A stretch of 64,000 nucleotides of DNA from Lysinibacillus_B sp036662795 (GTDB lineage Bacteria > Bacillota > Bacilli > Bacillales_A > Planococcaceae): NCBI RefSeq assembly GCF_036662795.1, contig NZ_JBAFWZ010000015.1, positions 1 to 64,000 of the forward strand, written 5' to 3'. Below the pieces are notes generated by a model. The model ran no database searches and was not told the DNA's origin. It was given only the letters and a program-made list of their open reading frames with translations. Every line of letters begins with the position of its first letter. Position 1 is the stretch's first letter. This document shows, piece after piece, positions 42,193 through 51,444 of the stretch. The position numbers and the translations under genes are program-made.

Positions 42193-44358
42193 TTAATCCT
42201 CGATGTTTCTTCCAATGGCTTCTCGCAAAAATATTTCCTGGCTATTGATTTTTTGCGAGCTATCATGATCCTCTTTATAATGATATTTTCCATTGGAGTC
42301 TTGAATACGAGCCTTTTGATTATCCTGAAGCTGTAAATTCATAATTTTAATAATGCGCTTTTTGATTTCTGGCGAATAGACAGGGAATAGGATTTCCACC
42401 CGTTTAATCATATTTCGCGTCATCATATCCGCCGATGACAGGAACACCTTATTTTCGCCATTATGATGGAACCAGAAAATCCGTGAATGCTCAAGGAATC
42501 GACCGACGATACTTGTTACAGTAATATTTTCACTAATGCCTGGGATACCCGGTCGAATACAGCAAATCCCTCGAATAATTAACTCGATTTTTACACCTTC
42601 AATTGATGCCTCATATAGCTTCATCATTAAATCCTTATCGGTTAAGGAATTCATTTTGGCACGAATAAAACCATTTCCATGCTTCCTATGACAATAGATC
42701 TCCTCATCAATTAAACGTATGAAATCGTCACGAATATCAAATGGGGCAACGACTAAATGGTGAAACTTCGGCTTCTCTGTATAGCCACTTAAATAATTAA
42801 AAAAGTTCGTCGCATCAATTCCGAATTCTTTATTTGAAGTAATGATAGCCATGTCCGTATAAATTTTCGCTGTAGCATCATTATAATTTCCTGTTCCAAG
42901 GTGCACAAAACGCTCAATTCTCCCATGACGTCGACGGACAACAAGTGTAATTTTTGAATGCGTTTTTAAATTATTCATTCCATAAATAACTAGACAGCCT
43001 GCCTGCTCTAGCTGCTTCGCCCAGTGCACGTTATTTTCTTCATCAAAGCGTGCCTTTAGCTCGACAAGCACCGTTACTTGCTTCCCGTTTTCAGCAGCCT
43101 GCTTTAAAGCCTGAATAATTGGCGAATTCCCACTTACTCTGTATAAGGTTTGCTTGATCGCTAGTACTGAAGGATCGTTTGCCGCCTCTAGAATAAAATC
43201 GACAATCGGCACAAAGGACTCATAAGGGTGGTGGAAAAATAAATCCTGCACTAGAGCCTTTTCGTAAATACTTTCATCTGAATCAAGATCTGCTGGACGT
43301 TGTGGAATAAAGCTCTCATATTCTAAATGCTCTCGACCTCCAGAAATCGCCTTCACGAATGGAAACATAAATGTTAAATCCAGTGGACCATCAATTTTAA
43401 ATACATCCGATTCTTCTATCTCGAATTCATCTAGTAAGTAATCTAATACATCATCATTCATTTCACCATCACGCACTTCAAGTCGGGAGCCAACGCCCCA
43501 TTTGCGTTTTTTTAATTCCTTTTCAATCTCAGAAAGTAAATCCTGCGCCCCCTCCTCATGAATTGTTAAATCTGCATTACGCGTTAACCGAAACGCTTGG
43601 GAAGATTTCACCTTGTAGCCGTAAAATAATTTATCAATATGACCAGAAATGACATCTTCCAATAGCACAAACACCGTATCATTTTCTTTCGTCGGAACTT
43701 TAATGAATCGATCTAGCACAGATGGCACCTGCACAATGGCAACCTTATCAGTATTTTCAACATCACCATTATTATTTTCTAGCATAACGAGTAAATTTAA
43801 TGTTTTACCAAGTAAGGTTGGAAATGGACGATACGCATCTACTGCAACTGGTGTAAGTACTGGGAAAATCGTTTCCTCAAAAAGTTCATTAATAAATTTC
43901 TTTTGTTCGGGGTTTAACAGCTTTAAATCCCGAATAAATACATTTTCCTTTGGTAATAATTCATCCACTAAATGACGATACACCTCTGTTTGTCGACGAA
44001 CTAACGCCTGTGTACGTTCTGCAATTTTTGTTAACTGTTCCTTTGGCATTAGGCCGGATTTATTTTCTGGTTTATGAAAGCCAGCACGTACTTGGTCCTG
44101 TAGCCCCGCAACCCGTACCATGAAAAATTCATCTAAATTCGAACTAAATATCGCCAAAAACTTTAATCGTTCAAGAAGTGGATTATTTTCATCTTCCGCC
44201 TCCTCTAATACACGCTCATTAAAGGCCAGCCAGCTTAGTTCACGATTATTGTAATATTGAGGCTTTGCAATTTCTTCTAGCAATAATTTCTTTTGCTCTT
44301 CTTTCATTGATTGCTCTTCCCTTTTCGTATTTTCTAGCTCCTCAAAATTCGTTGTCAT
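42193..44358 (-). CDS. ppk1: Polyphosphate kinase 1
   Basis: A 721-residue enzyme that reversibly polymerises ATP gamma-phosphate into polyphosphate. The N-terminal domain begins YYNNRELSWLAFNERVLEEA; the catalytic autophosphorylated histidine lies in LKTHSKITLVVRR, and FVHLGTGNYND and the second phospholipase-D-like domain (SSADMMTRNM) follow. Its ATG overlaps the ppx stop (ATGA), so it is the second gene of a ppx-ppk1 operon. Confidence 0.95.
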   Translation of the reverse strand: MTTNFEELENTKREEQSMKEEQKKLLLEEIAKPQYYNNRELSWLAFNERVLEEAEDENNPLLERLKFLAIFSSNLDEFFMVRVAGLQDQVRAGFHKPENKSGLMPKEQLTKIAERTQALVRRQTEVYRHLVDELLPKENVFIRDLKLLNPEQKKFINELFEETIFPVLTPVAVDAYRPFPTLLGKTLNLLVMLENNNGDVENTDKVAIVQVPSVLDRFIKVPTKENDTVFVLLEDVISGHIDKLFYGYKVKSSQAFRLTRNADLTIHEEGAQDLLSEIEKELKKRKWGVGSRLEVRDGEMNDDVLDYLLDEFEIEESDVFKIDGPLDLTFMFPFVKAISGGREHLEYESFIPQRPADLDSDESIYEKALVQDLFFHHPYESFVPIVDFILEAANDPSVLAIKQTLYRVSGNSPIIQALKQAAENGKQVTVLVELKARFDEENNVHWAKQLEQAGCLVIYGMNNLKTHSKITLVVRRRHGRIERFVHLGTGNYNDATAKIYTDMAIITSNKEFGIDATNFFNYLSGYTEKPKFHHLVVAPFDIRDDFIRLIDEEIYCHRKHGNGFIRAKMNSLTDKDLMMKLYEASIEGVKIELIIRGICCIRPGIPGISENITVTSIVGRFLEHSRIFWFHHNGENKVFLSSADMMTRNMIKRVEILFPVYSPEIKKRIIKIMNLQLQDNQKARIQDSNGKYHYKEDHDSSQKINSQEIFLREAIGRNIED

Positions 44359-45902
44359 CCTTTATTCCACCCTTCTTCACTAAAATGAATTTGTACTTCA
44401 CCCTTAAATACACGTTCTAAGTGTTTTTTAGTGCGCTCTACTTGATAAATTTCTGCAACTGCACTTTCACTCACAATAATATACATATGTATAGCTGCGT
44501 CCCTTATTTCTAAGGAAAGCTGCTTTACAACATTTCGTTTGGAAACGTTTAATGCATACGCAAACTTTAATAAGGCCCCAAAATCACGTAAATCCTTTAA
44601 TTCCTCACGCGAAAACCACGATAAAAATGGCATAGAAAATCGTCTAAAGTACTCTTTATTTTTATAGGATGCTAGTAGTGCTAGCTTCACCCGATTAGGA
44701 TGGCTCAAACCTGCAATAGATTGATTAGCTAATAAATAAAAAGTATGCTGACTTGCCGAATCAAGCTCAATATACTCACCAATAGCAAAAACCTTCGCTG
44801 CCTTTCGAATAAGCTGTAAATGCTCCTCCTTAAAGGACAATAACTTAACCTGACAACACTCACGATATAGTCTTTCACTTAATGTTGCTAACGTATTAGC
44901 TTCTTCTCCTGACCGCCCATACTCATAGGAGAATCTCCTGGCGTTTTCCTCAAAAACATTATATTTATCAAACGCCTTTGTATCTTCTTGTAAAACACGG
45001 TTAATAATGAGTCCTTCTCGCAAGCCTTTTTTACTTATTTGGAAGCTCTTTGTTTGGACAACGCCCATCAATGTTGTAAATACCTCTAGTGCTGGCACAA
45101 TAATATCGGCACGGTCAGATGATAGACCGTCGAGCTGTTTAAGCTGGTCAAATGTCATATCGCTTAGCTCGCGCTTTAATCCTTCTAACTCATCCTTGTG
45201 CATTTCATATTGATGCACACCTGAAATAGGATATTCTACTTGCTGTTGATGCACTTGCGCCACATTTCGCGCACTTCCTCCAATCGCAACAATCGGTAAG
45301 TGTGCTTGTCGAATCCACGATAATGTTTCAAATTGCTCTTTAACAAACTCATGTAACGCTTTACGCTCAGCCTCGTTCATTATTGAGCCGCTAACAAATC
45401 GTTGCTTTAATGAAACAGTTCCGAATGGAAAGCTATGGGTTTTTTGAAGTTTTTTATTTTTAAACAATGTAATTTCAGTAGATCCTCCACCAATATCAAT
45501 CGTTACCGCTGAAGACGTATCCATCGAATTTACAACTGCTAAAAAGCCAAAGTATGCCTCTTCCTCTTCTGATAAAATATCAATTTCAATTCCCGTTTCT
45601 TCCTTCATACGTTCGATAATCTCTTCATTGTTTGTTGCTTGACGAATTGCTGCTGTAGCCCCTGCTTGAATATCTGTCACCCCATAATCATGCAGTATCC
45701 TCTTAAATGAAGAAAGCGTTTCCAAAAGCACTTTTATACCTTCCTCGGCCATCTTACCATTCGGCATTAAGTATGTACGAAGTCGTGCAACGGTTTTTAT
45801 ATTTCCAAATTCATGCAATCCTTCATTTTTGTCATATTCATACATAACAAGTCGAATTGTATTGGAGCCGATGTCGATAATAGCAGTCTTTATTTTCTTC
45901 AT
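44355..45902 (-). CDS. ppx: Exopolyphosphatase Ppx/GppA
   Basis: A 515-residue protein of the actin-fold Ppx/GppA family with an added C-terminal HD-like domain (about 320-510). Nucleotide/phosphate loops are IDIGSNTIRLVMYE at the N-terminus and TIDIGGGSTEI near 140; AIRQATN and the acidic SEEEEAYFG are also present. It degrades polyphosphate from its ends, opposing Ppk1. The start is uncertain between ATG 45902 and GTG 45911; family length favours the ATG. First gene of the operon. Confidence 0.92.
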   Translation of the reverse strand: MKKIKTAIIDIGSNTIRLVMYEYDKNEGLHEFGNIKTVARLRTYLMPNGKMAEEGIKVLLETLSSFKRILHDYGVTDIQAGATAAIRQATNNEEIIERMKEETGIEIDILSEEEEAYFGFLAVVNSMDTSSAVTIDIGGGSTEITLFKNKKLQKTHSFPFGTVSLKQRFVSGSIMNEAERKALHEFVKEQFETLSWIRQAHLPIVAIGGSARNVAQVHQQQVEYPISGVHQYEMHKDELEGLKRELSDMTFDQLKQLDGLSSDRADIIVPALEVFTTLMGVVQTKSFQISKKGLREGLIINRVLQEDTKAFDKYNVFEENARRFSYEYGRSGEEANTLATLSERLYRECCQVKLLSFKEEHLQLIRKAAKVFAIGEYIELDSASQHTFYLLANQSIAGLSHPNRVKLALLASYKNKEYFRRFSMPFLSWFSREELKDLRDFGALLKFAYALNVSKRNVVKQLSLEIRDAAIHMYIIVSESAVAEIYQVERTKKHLERVFKGEVQIHFSEEGWNKG

Positions 45903-45990
45903 CCCGTTCACTTCTTCCTTCTTAAAATAAGATCATCCCCTTACAGCTATACATTAACCTTTAAACTTTAAGCCTCTGTAAAGGAATTGT

Positions 45991-46023
45991 AAAAAAACCG
46001 GAACTACTTTTTCAAGTATCCGG
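45991..46023 (-). terminator. Terminator of cheV
   Basis: CCGGA / TCCGG with inner TACTT / AAGTA, followed on the minus strand by TTTTTTT. Confidence 0.78.
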
Positions 46024-46069
46024 CTTTTATAAAACGTTATATAGATTGGACACAAGTATTAGCAAAAGC

Positions 46070-46978
46070 TTATAGTATTAATTGATCCACTCTTAGTATT
46101 AATTCTGCAATTTCAGGTTTTGATATTTGGTCCTCAGCGCCCACTTCCTCGCCCTTATGACGAAGATCGTCTGTTATTAAACTTGAGAATATAATAACGG
46201 GTAGCTTTTGTAAATCAGGGTGTGACTTAATTTTCTTTGTTAAATGATGGCCGTCCATTTGCGGCATTTCAATATCTGTCACTACAAGCTGTACATGCTT
46301 TTCAATATTTTTATCCGCCTTTACAAGCGCTTCTAGGTACTCATGAGCGTCACGTCCATTTTCAAAGAACTCTAAATTCACGTATCCGGCTTCTTGCATC
46401 GTATCGAATAATAGCTTGCGTAATAGAGGTGAATCTTCTGCGATGACAATTTTCTTCTCAGAGCGCTCACGATTCCCTAGCTTTTTCACGGCTTCGACAC
46501 TAATACCTGATTCTGGATTAATATCGACCATAATTTTTTCAAAATCAAGCAGTAAAATCATATCCTCATTATGCTTTATAACACCAATTACTTGAGAAGT
46601 TCCACCCTGATACATGTCTGATGGCTTTTCAATTTGATCCCATGAGATACGATGAATTTGCGTTACATTGTCTACATGAAATACAACGCGTTGCTTATTA
46701 AACTCTGCTACAATGTATTTTTGTTGCGGACTACGCTCTGCATTAGGGATACCTAATACCTTTAACATATCTACTACAGGTAATACTTCCCCACGTAATT
46801 GAATAATTCCTTCCACGTGAGGGTGTACATGTGGAATAAATGTGACAGCGATCGGCTGAATAATTTCTTTTACTTTAATTACATTAATACCGAACTTATT
46901 ATTTGCTACTTCAAATTCTACAATTTCTAGCTCGTTTGTTCCGCTTTCTAGCAGAATCCCTTTATGACCTTTTTCCAA
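46070..46978 (-). CDS. cheV: Chemotaxis coupling protein CheV (CheW-REC)
   Basis: A 302-residue protein with an N-terminal CheW-like domain (about 10-160; LELEIVEFEV-type start, IIQLRGEVLPVVD) and a C-terminal response-regulator domain (about 175-300) whose phosphorylatable aspartate is in VVTDIEMPQMDG. It couples receptors to CheA and adapts signalling by phosphorylation. The TTG at 46978 is preferred because AAGGAG lies ten bases upstream and B. subtilis CheV starts close to this point; GTG 47002 is the alternative. Confidence 0.92.
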   Translation of the reverse strand: MEKGHKGILLESGTNELEIVEFEVANNKFGINVIKVKEIIQPIAVTFIPHVHPHVEGIIQLRGEVLPVVDMLKVLGIPNAERSPQQKYIVAEFNKQRVVFHVDNVTQIHRISWDQIEKPSDMYQGGTSQVIGVIKHNEDMILLLDFEKIMVDINPESGISVEAVKKLGNRERSEKKIVIAEDSPLLRKLLFDTMQEAGYVNLEFFENGRDAHEYLEALVKADKNIEKHVQLVVTDIEMPQMDGHHLTKKIKSHPDLQKLPVIIFSSLITDDLRHKGEEVGAEDQISKPEIAELILRVDQLIL

Positions 46979-47141
46979 AGCGTGCCCGCTCCTTTCACTC
47001 ACTAAACCTTTACATTAATTGTATCATAGGAGAGTCGTATCTCCTATAATCGTTTTATGTTCAAACTACTTTTTACACTGCATTTTTTATCATAGAGCTA
47101 TAGCATTTCTAACCTATTTATCGACTATATTTTCCGTTTGA

Positions 47142-48008
47142 CTACTCTACATAATACTTGATTAACGCTTGGGTTCCCTTTTCTCCATAGCCCTGTTCCT
47201 GCAGTGTCACATAAAGTTCTTTTGCTAACTGCAAGCCTGGTAAGGTTAAATTCATTCTTTCTGCTTCGTCAATCGCTATACCAATGTCTTTAATAATATG
47301 TTTAATATAAAAGCCTGGCTCTAAATCTCCCTGCAATATACGAGGCGCTAAATTCGATAAGGACCAAGAACCCGCTGCCCCAGATGAGATAGACTTTAAT
47401 ACCTCCTCCATCGTTAACCCAGCCTTCAAGCCATATGCGATTGCCTCACAAACGCCGATCATGCCAGATGCAATCACAATTTGATTGCACATTTTTGTAT
47501 GCTGTCCTGCACCAGCCTCCCCTTGGTAAACAATATTCGTACCAAAAGTTTCAAGTATAGACTGGATGGATTGTACGATATCATGGTCACCGCCAACCAT
47601 AATCGATAATGTGCCATTCTTTGCCCCAATATCACCACCGGAAACAGGTGCATCGATACTATGTATGCCGTTTTCTTTCGCTCTCTTGTAGATTTTTTTT
47701 GCGAGCGTTGGTTCAGATGTTGTCATATCTACAACAATTGACCCTGGCGCCGCCTCCTGTAAGATACCTTCTTTGCCACAATAGACCTCTTCAACATCCT
47801 TTGGGTACCCAACCATTGTAAAAATAATATCCTTGTCTACGCTCGCTTCTGCTGGTGTAGATGCCCATTTGGCTCCTAGCGAAACAAGCTCCTCTGTTTT
47901 ACTTTTTGTACGATTATACACAGTTACTGAGTGTCCGGCTTTTAGTAAGTGTTTCACAATGCTAGCACCCATTACACCCGTACCGATAAATGCGATTTTT
48001 TTCTCCAT
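47142..48008 (-). CDS. ykwC: 3-hydroxyisobutyrate-dehydrogenase-like beta-hydroxyacid dehydrogenase
   Basis: A 288-residue enzyme of the beta-hydroxyacid dehydrogenase family. It has the N-terminal FIGTGVMGASIVKHLLKAGH, the substrate motif DAPVSGGDIGAKNGTLSIMVGG and the catalytic lysine region GAGQHTKMCNQI. It aligns closely with B. subtilis YkwC, whose substrate is not settled. GGAGGGG is seven bases before the ATG. Near cheV in both organisms. Confidence 0.85.
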   Translation of the reverse strand: MEKKIAFIGTGVMGASIVKHLLKAGHSVTVYNRTKSKTEELVSLGAKWASTPAEASVDKDIIFTMVGYPKDVEEVYCGKEGILQEAAPGSIVVDMTTSEPTLAKKIYKRAKENGIHSIDAPVSGGDIGAKNGTLSIMVGGDHDIVQSIQSILETFGTNIVYQGEAGAGQHTKMCNQIVIASGMIGVCEAIAYGLKAGLTMEEVLKSISSGAAGSWSLSNLAPRILQGDLEPGFYIKHIIKDIGIAIDEAERMNLTLPGLQLAKELYVTLQEQGYGEKGTQALIKYYVE

Positions 48009-48166
48009 TCCTATTCCCCTCCAATAAATCCTTCTCCCTCTAGTGTAGCAAACAACCTAACATTTGGTTAGAAAAACATATCCCGGGTTCAAAACCATAA
48101 CTCAGGGGTTGATTTCCGGTGCGAATATTCATCGCAGCAATTTTCACCAGAACATACTACTGCCAA

Positions 48167-48202
48167 CAAAAAGAGAGCAGATGCTTAAAATGCACCTGCT
48201 CT
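48167..48202 (-). terminator. Terminator of the Spo0E-like gene
   Basis: AGAGCAG-TGC / GCA-CTGCTCT stem followed on the minus strand by CTTTTTG. Confidence 0.72.
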
Positions 48203-48278
48203 AAAGGGGGAAATGAGAATGTTGCTGTGTTCAAAGTTATTATACCCACAATTTTATTGACTAAACCCCATTCTCAAA

Positions 48279-48470
48279 TTATTGCAATAAATTGTTCGCT
48301 TCTTTTTGGCTATCTCGGTTACCTCTGCTTTTGCCTGCATATTCGTTTAATAATTCGTCCAACTGTCTGCTAAGTTTAATTGTCCTAATATTTTGTAGCC
48401 CGTATTTCATGCCTGCTTGAATCATTAGTTCCCTAGTTTGCTCTAACTGCTTCAAAATACATTTATCCAT
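48279..48470 (-). CDS. Spo0E-family aspartyl-phosphate phosphatase
   Basis: A 63-residue two-helix protein. The signature LEQTRELMIQAGMKYGLQ followed by TIKLSRQLDELLNEY matches the Spo0E family, where the S-x-x-LD motif is catalytic (here SRQLD). Members dephosphorylate Spo0A-P and delay sporulation. The ATG at 48470 is five bases after a GGGGGG site. Single gene with a terminator. Its exact target cannot be read from sequence. Confidence 0.85.
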   Translation of the reverse strand: MDKCILKQLEQTRELMIQAGMKYGLQNIRTIKLSRQLDELLNEYAGKSRGNRDSQKEANNLLQ

Positions 48471-48550
48471 TACTTCCCCCCCAGGATACTTAATCATAAC
48501 AATTATTGTACTTCACTCTAACGAAATGGAAAATATTTCTTTTATACTGT

Positions 48551-48739
48551 TTACGATCTTGGATTTTGTAAAAATGTGAAGACAATGTTTCCACCTTGCT
48601 TAGCTTCACCACGGAAGTGTTTGAACTCATCGTCCTTTATTAATATTTCCCTAAATGATAGAAAATCACTTTTTTTGATATCGACACTCTTAATTTCACC
48701 ATTTCGTAATTGGTTAATCAACAGCTCAAAATTATTCAT
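48551..48739 (-). CDS. Small conserved-looking hypothetical protein, 62 residues
   Basis: A short soluble protein (NNFELLINQLRNGEI, then FREILIKDDEFKHFRGEAKQGGNIVFTF). AAGGTG nine bases before the ATG and the mix of residues support a real gene. It resembles abortively annotated Bacillus small proteins, but I cannot name a family. It stands alone upstream of the Spo0E-like gene. Confidence 0.62.
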   Translation of the reverse strand: MNNFELLINQLRNGEIKSVDIKKSDFLSFREILIKDDEFKHFRGEAKQGGNIVFTFLQNPRS

Positions 48740-49018
48740 AGAATACCACACCTTCATAACTATACTTTCGGAGTAACATCTTGCTTTCCATTCAATATAC
48801 GTAGAAAAGATTTATTTATCAGTATTTGTTACTCTTATATTTTATCTTAAATTGAATAAAAGTGAATTAATTTAGCTTATTTAAAAATCCTTCTTAGTTC
48901 CAGCTATTTGCAAGACCATTTATACAGGGTATTTTATGAAATTTTCAAAAAATGCTTTACCTTTTAGAAAATTTATTGCAAACTGTAAAGTATTAGTCGA
49001 TGAAGGAGCTGACCTCTG

Positions 49019-49207
49019 ATGAAAATAGCTGAAGTTGGAAATATTATCGAATTTAAGGACGGTCTACAAGGGATCGTTGAAAAAGTAAATGAAAATTCCG
49101 TCATTGTCGATATAACAATAATGGAAAATTTTTATGATCTCGAGATGGAAGAAAAAACAGTAGTAAACCATAAACGTTATAAAATTTTACAAACAAAAGA
49201 TGCATAA
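49019..49207 (+). CDS. ykvS: DUF2187-family protein YkvS
   Basis: A 62-residue protein with the KOW-like opening GNIIEFKDGLQGIVEKVNENSVIVD and closing VVNHKRYKIL, matching B. subtilis YkvS. Function unknown; the beta-rich start resembles small nucleic-acid or ribosome-binding folds. AAGGAG is ten bases before the ATG. Followed by a strong terminator. Confidence 0.85.
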   Translation: MKIAEVGNIIEFKDGLQGIVEKVNENSVIVDITIMENFYDLEMEEKTVVNHKRYKILQTKDA

Positions 49208-49216
49208 GCAACATTT

Positions 49217-49258
49217 ACTCCTTTTTATCGTTTATAGATGATGAAGGAGTTTTTTTTT
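49217..49258 (+). terminator. Terminator of ykvS
   Basis: ACTCCTT / AAGGAGT with weak inner pairing, followed by TTTTTTTT. Confidence 0.88.
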
Positions 49259-49289
49259 GTTACACTGTTGCAAGGAGGTAAATAGATAC

Positions 49290-49901
49290 ATGAAAAAAAA
49301 TAAGCAAACTATTGTGCTCCTTCTTTCTTTGTTATTCATTTTTGCGATGCTTTCTTTCACATTTAAAGAACAAGCTATTTTTTGGTACTTATATGCTTTT
49401 ACTTTACTTGTTGGTATTGCTATCTCACTTATCTTTGGAAAATTCGAGGATCAGCTTCCTACGTGGCAATATTTAATCTATGGCACGGGTTATGGAACTA
49501 TTGCTTACGGTTTAGTAAAACTAGGGTATATTCTGCTTCCTTATATCGACTCTTCTGCTACAAAAGATATTAATAAATTTTTAGCAACTTATGGACCTTC
49601 TAATATTGGACATTATTTAATGTTAATTTTTATTATTGTAGTCGGAGAAGAAATGTTTTGGCGTGGTTTTATCCAACAAGGGTTAAAACGCTTTACAACT
49701 CCACTATATGCCGTTTTTATAACAGCTATCCTATTTTCACTTTCATTAGCAATAAGTGGATTTATGCCTGGAGCATTAGCCGCAATCTTTACTGGCTTAT
49801 TATGGGGCGCGCTTTACGAGTGGAAAAAAAGCTTACCACTAGTTATTGTTTCACATATCGTATTCGTAGTATTATTATTCTTAGTTTTACCCATAACGTA
49901 A
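49290..49901 (+). CDS. CPBP-family intramembrane metalloprotease-like protein
   Basis: A 203-residue membrane protein with about six helices. Motif 1 of the CPBP/Abi family is present (VGEEMFWRGFIQQ, EExxxR), and a later histidine lies in VSHIVFVVLLF. The usual motif 2 (FxxxH) reads FSLSL, so one zinc-binding histidine appears to be missing and activity is doubtful. Family members process membrane proteins or confer bacteriocin immunity. AGGAGG lies eleven bases before the ATG. The following lipoprotein gene is 57 bases away and may be cotranscribed. Confidence 0.75.
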   Translation: MKKNKQTIVLLLSLLFIFAMLSFTFKEQAIFWYLYAFTLLVGIAISLIFGKFEDQLPTWQYLIYGTGYGTIAYGLVKLGYILLPYIDSSATKDINKFLATYGPSNIGHYLMLIFIIVVGEEMFWRGFIQQGLKRFTTPLYAVFITAILFSLSLAISGFMPGALAAIFTGLLWGALYEWKKSLPLVIVSHIVFVVLLFLVLPIT

Positions 49902-49958
49902 AATTTTTGGAAACTTACCAACAAGCGAATACGTCTTAAGAATATGGAGGTAGATTTA

Positions 49959-50669
49959 ATGAAAAAACATTACCTATTCATCACAACAATCCTATGCGCA
50001 ATGCTGTTTGTTACTGCTTGTAACGAAACAGAAGAACCTGTATCAGAAAATGACCCTGTAGAAGATAATTCTGCCCAAACACCTAATAAGGAAAATGAAG
50101 AATCAGATGGAGAAGTATCCAACGACGCAGAATCAAATGAAGAGCAAGTAAATGATGATCAGCAATCAACCAATGAACAACAAACAAACAATGAGCAGCA
50201 AACAACCATCACTTATCCTAAAAATGGAAAAGAAGTCACAACCGAAACAGCTGCTATTACGAGTGAATCACAGCATTATAAAATGATGATTACTAAGGAC
50301 TTTACATTAACAGCCGAAGAGCCTGGGCGTGATATGTTAATATACAAACAAAACGATAAGCGTTCTATGAGAATTGAAACGTTCAACAAGAAGGATACAA
50401 ATTACGAGGACTTCGTAAAGGAAACTGAAGAAACAATCTCTCTAATTGCACCTGAAGGTAAATATGAGCCAGGTGATGTTACTCCTTATGTAAAATCTAA
50501 TTCGATAGAAAATGCCGCAATGTTCACAGTGAAATATGAAGAAGATGGAGAGCAAGTCGTAACGGCTGTATTTGAAAAGGAAGATAGAATTGTTCGTCTT
50601 TCCGTTTTCGACAGCTTACAACCTGAGCTAACAAATGCCTTTTTACAAATGGGCTTTACAATTCAATAA
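49959..50669 (+). CDS. Secreted lipoprotein of unknown function
   Basis: A 236-residue lipoprotein with a signal peptide ending in the lipobox LFVTAC (cysteine near residue 21). A low-complexity, acidic Asn/Gln/Glu-rich linker follows (about 25-85, with repeats of NEQQTNNEQQT type), and then a folded domain of about 145 residues (YKMMITKDFTLT, RDMLIYKQNDKRSMRIETF). The linker probably spans the cell wall. GGAGG lies eight bases before the ATG at 49959. The folded domain was not recognised. Confidence 0.75.
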   Translation: MKKHYLFITTILCAMLFVTACNETEEPVSENDPVEDNSAQTPNKENEESDGEVSNDAESNEEQVNDDQQSTNEQQTNNEQQTTITYPKNGKEVTTETAAITSESQHYKMMITKDFTLTAEEPGRDMLIYKQNDKRSMRIETFNKKDTNYEDFVKETEETISLIAPEGKYEPGDVTPYVKSNSIENAAMFTVKYEEDGEQVVTAVFEKEDRIVRLSVFDSLQPELTNAFLQMGFTIQ

Positions 50670-50716
50670 CTTAGAGAAAAGCTCAAACTCCAAAAATTTA
50701 TACTTTCTTATTACTT

Positions 50717-50757
50717 AAAAAAGCTTGCAACCATAACGTTGGTTTGCAAGCTTTTTG
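50717..50757. terminator. Bidirectional terminator between the lipoprotein and MarR genes
   Basis: AAAAAGCTTGCAA / TTGCAAGCTTTTT with inner CCA / TGG and A/T runs on both sides. It serves both convergent genes. Confidence 0.87.
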
Positions 50758-50758
50758 A

Positions 50759-51205
50759 TTAATAGGACAAATCCTTTATCGATAAACCTAATTTTTTCAG
50801 TAACTCAATTGCTGTATCCTTTTCTTCACTTGTCATGACATTCATCAGTTCATGCAAATGTTTTTCATGCCGCGGGAAAATCTCATCCATAAACTGGGTT
50901 CCAGCTTGAGTAATTTCAGCGTATGTTACACGTCTATCATTGGGACAAGAAACTCTTGATAAATACCCTCGCTTTTCTAGTTTATCTACCACATAAGTAA
51001 TAGAACCACTCGCCAACAAAATTTTACTCCCAATCTGTTGAAGTGGTTGACGACCTTTATGATATAGAAGTTCTAATACCGCAAATTCAGTTGGATTTAC
51101 TCCATTTTGTTGAAAAAATTGACTTGTCGTTTCACTAATTGCTTTATGTGCTCTAGATAACACGATAAATAGCTTTAGCGATTGTTTTATATCCTCTGTC
51201 GCCAT
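50759..51205 (-). CDS. MarR-family repressor, MhqR-like
   Basis: A 148-residue winged-helix regulator. The segment NPTEFAVLELLYHKGRQPLQQIG, then LLASGSITYVVDKLEKRGYL and the wing CPNDRRVTYAEIT, strongly resemble B. subtilis MhqR (YkvE), the repressor of quinone and catechol detoxification genes. No mhq target gene is in the window. The start is ATG 51205 or TTG 51211; GAGG at 51217-51220 could serve either. A sporulation-type kinase lies just upstream, as kinD does beside mhqR in B. subtilis. Confidence 0.82.
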   Translation of the reverse strand: MATEDIKQSLKLFIVLSRAHKAISETTSQFFQQNGVNPTEFAVLELLYHKGRQPLQQIGSKILLASGSITYVVDKLEKRGYLSRVSCPNDRRVTYAEITQAGTQFMDEIFPRHEKHLHELMNVMTSEEKDTAIELLKKLGLSIKDLSY

Positions 51206-51280
51206 TGACAAATCATCCTCTACTATATATTTCTAATGATTATTATAGCGAGTTTGAAAATACTTTGTCAAAGCAAGAAA

Positions 51281-51390
51281 AGCGGAAGCGCCCTGTTTAG
51301 CCCCGACATGCGCTGGAAGACCCGAATCGAAAGCTTCTTTTTTGCTTTCGACCGAGGGGATGGAGCGACCTCGAGGGGCTGGGCGCTGCT
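51281..51390. repeat. Hairpin-forming intergenic repeat element (REP/MITE-like)
   Basis: Three nested inverted arms: AGCGCCC / GGGCGCT (51287-51293 with 51381-51387), AGCCCC / GGGGCT (51299-51304 with 51375-51380) and CGAAAGC / GCTTTCG (51328-51334 with 51344-51350). GC content is much higher than in neighbouring DNA. Similar short elements are scattered in Lysinibacillus-like genomes as far as I recall. No coding sequence. Confidence 0.7.
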
Positions 51391-51444
51391 CAATTTCCAT
51401 AAACTTATACTTTAGCGAAAGAAAAGGGGATATGGGAAAAGCCA

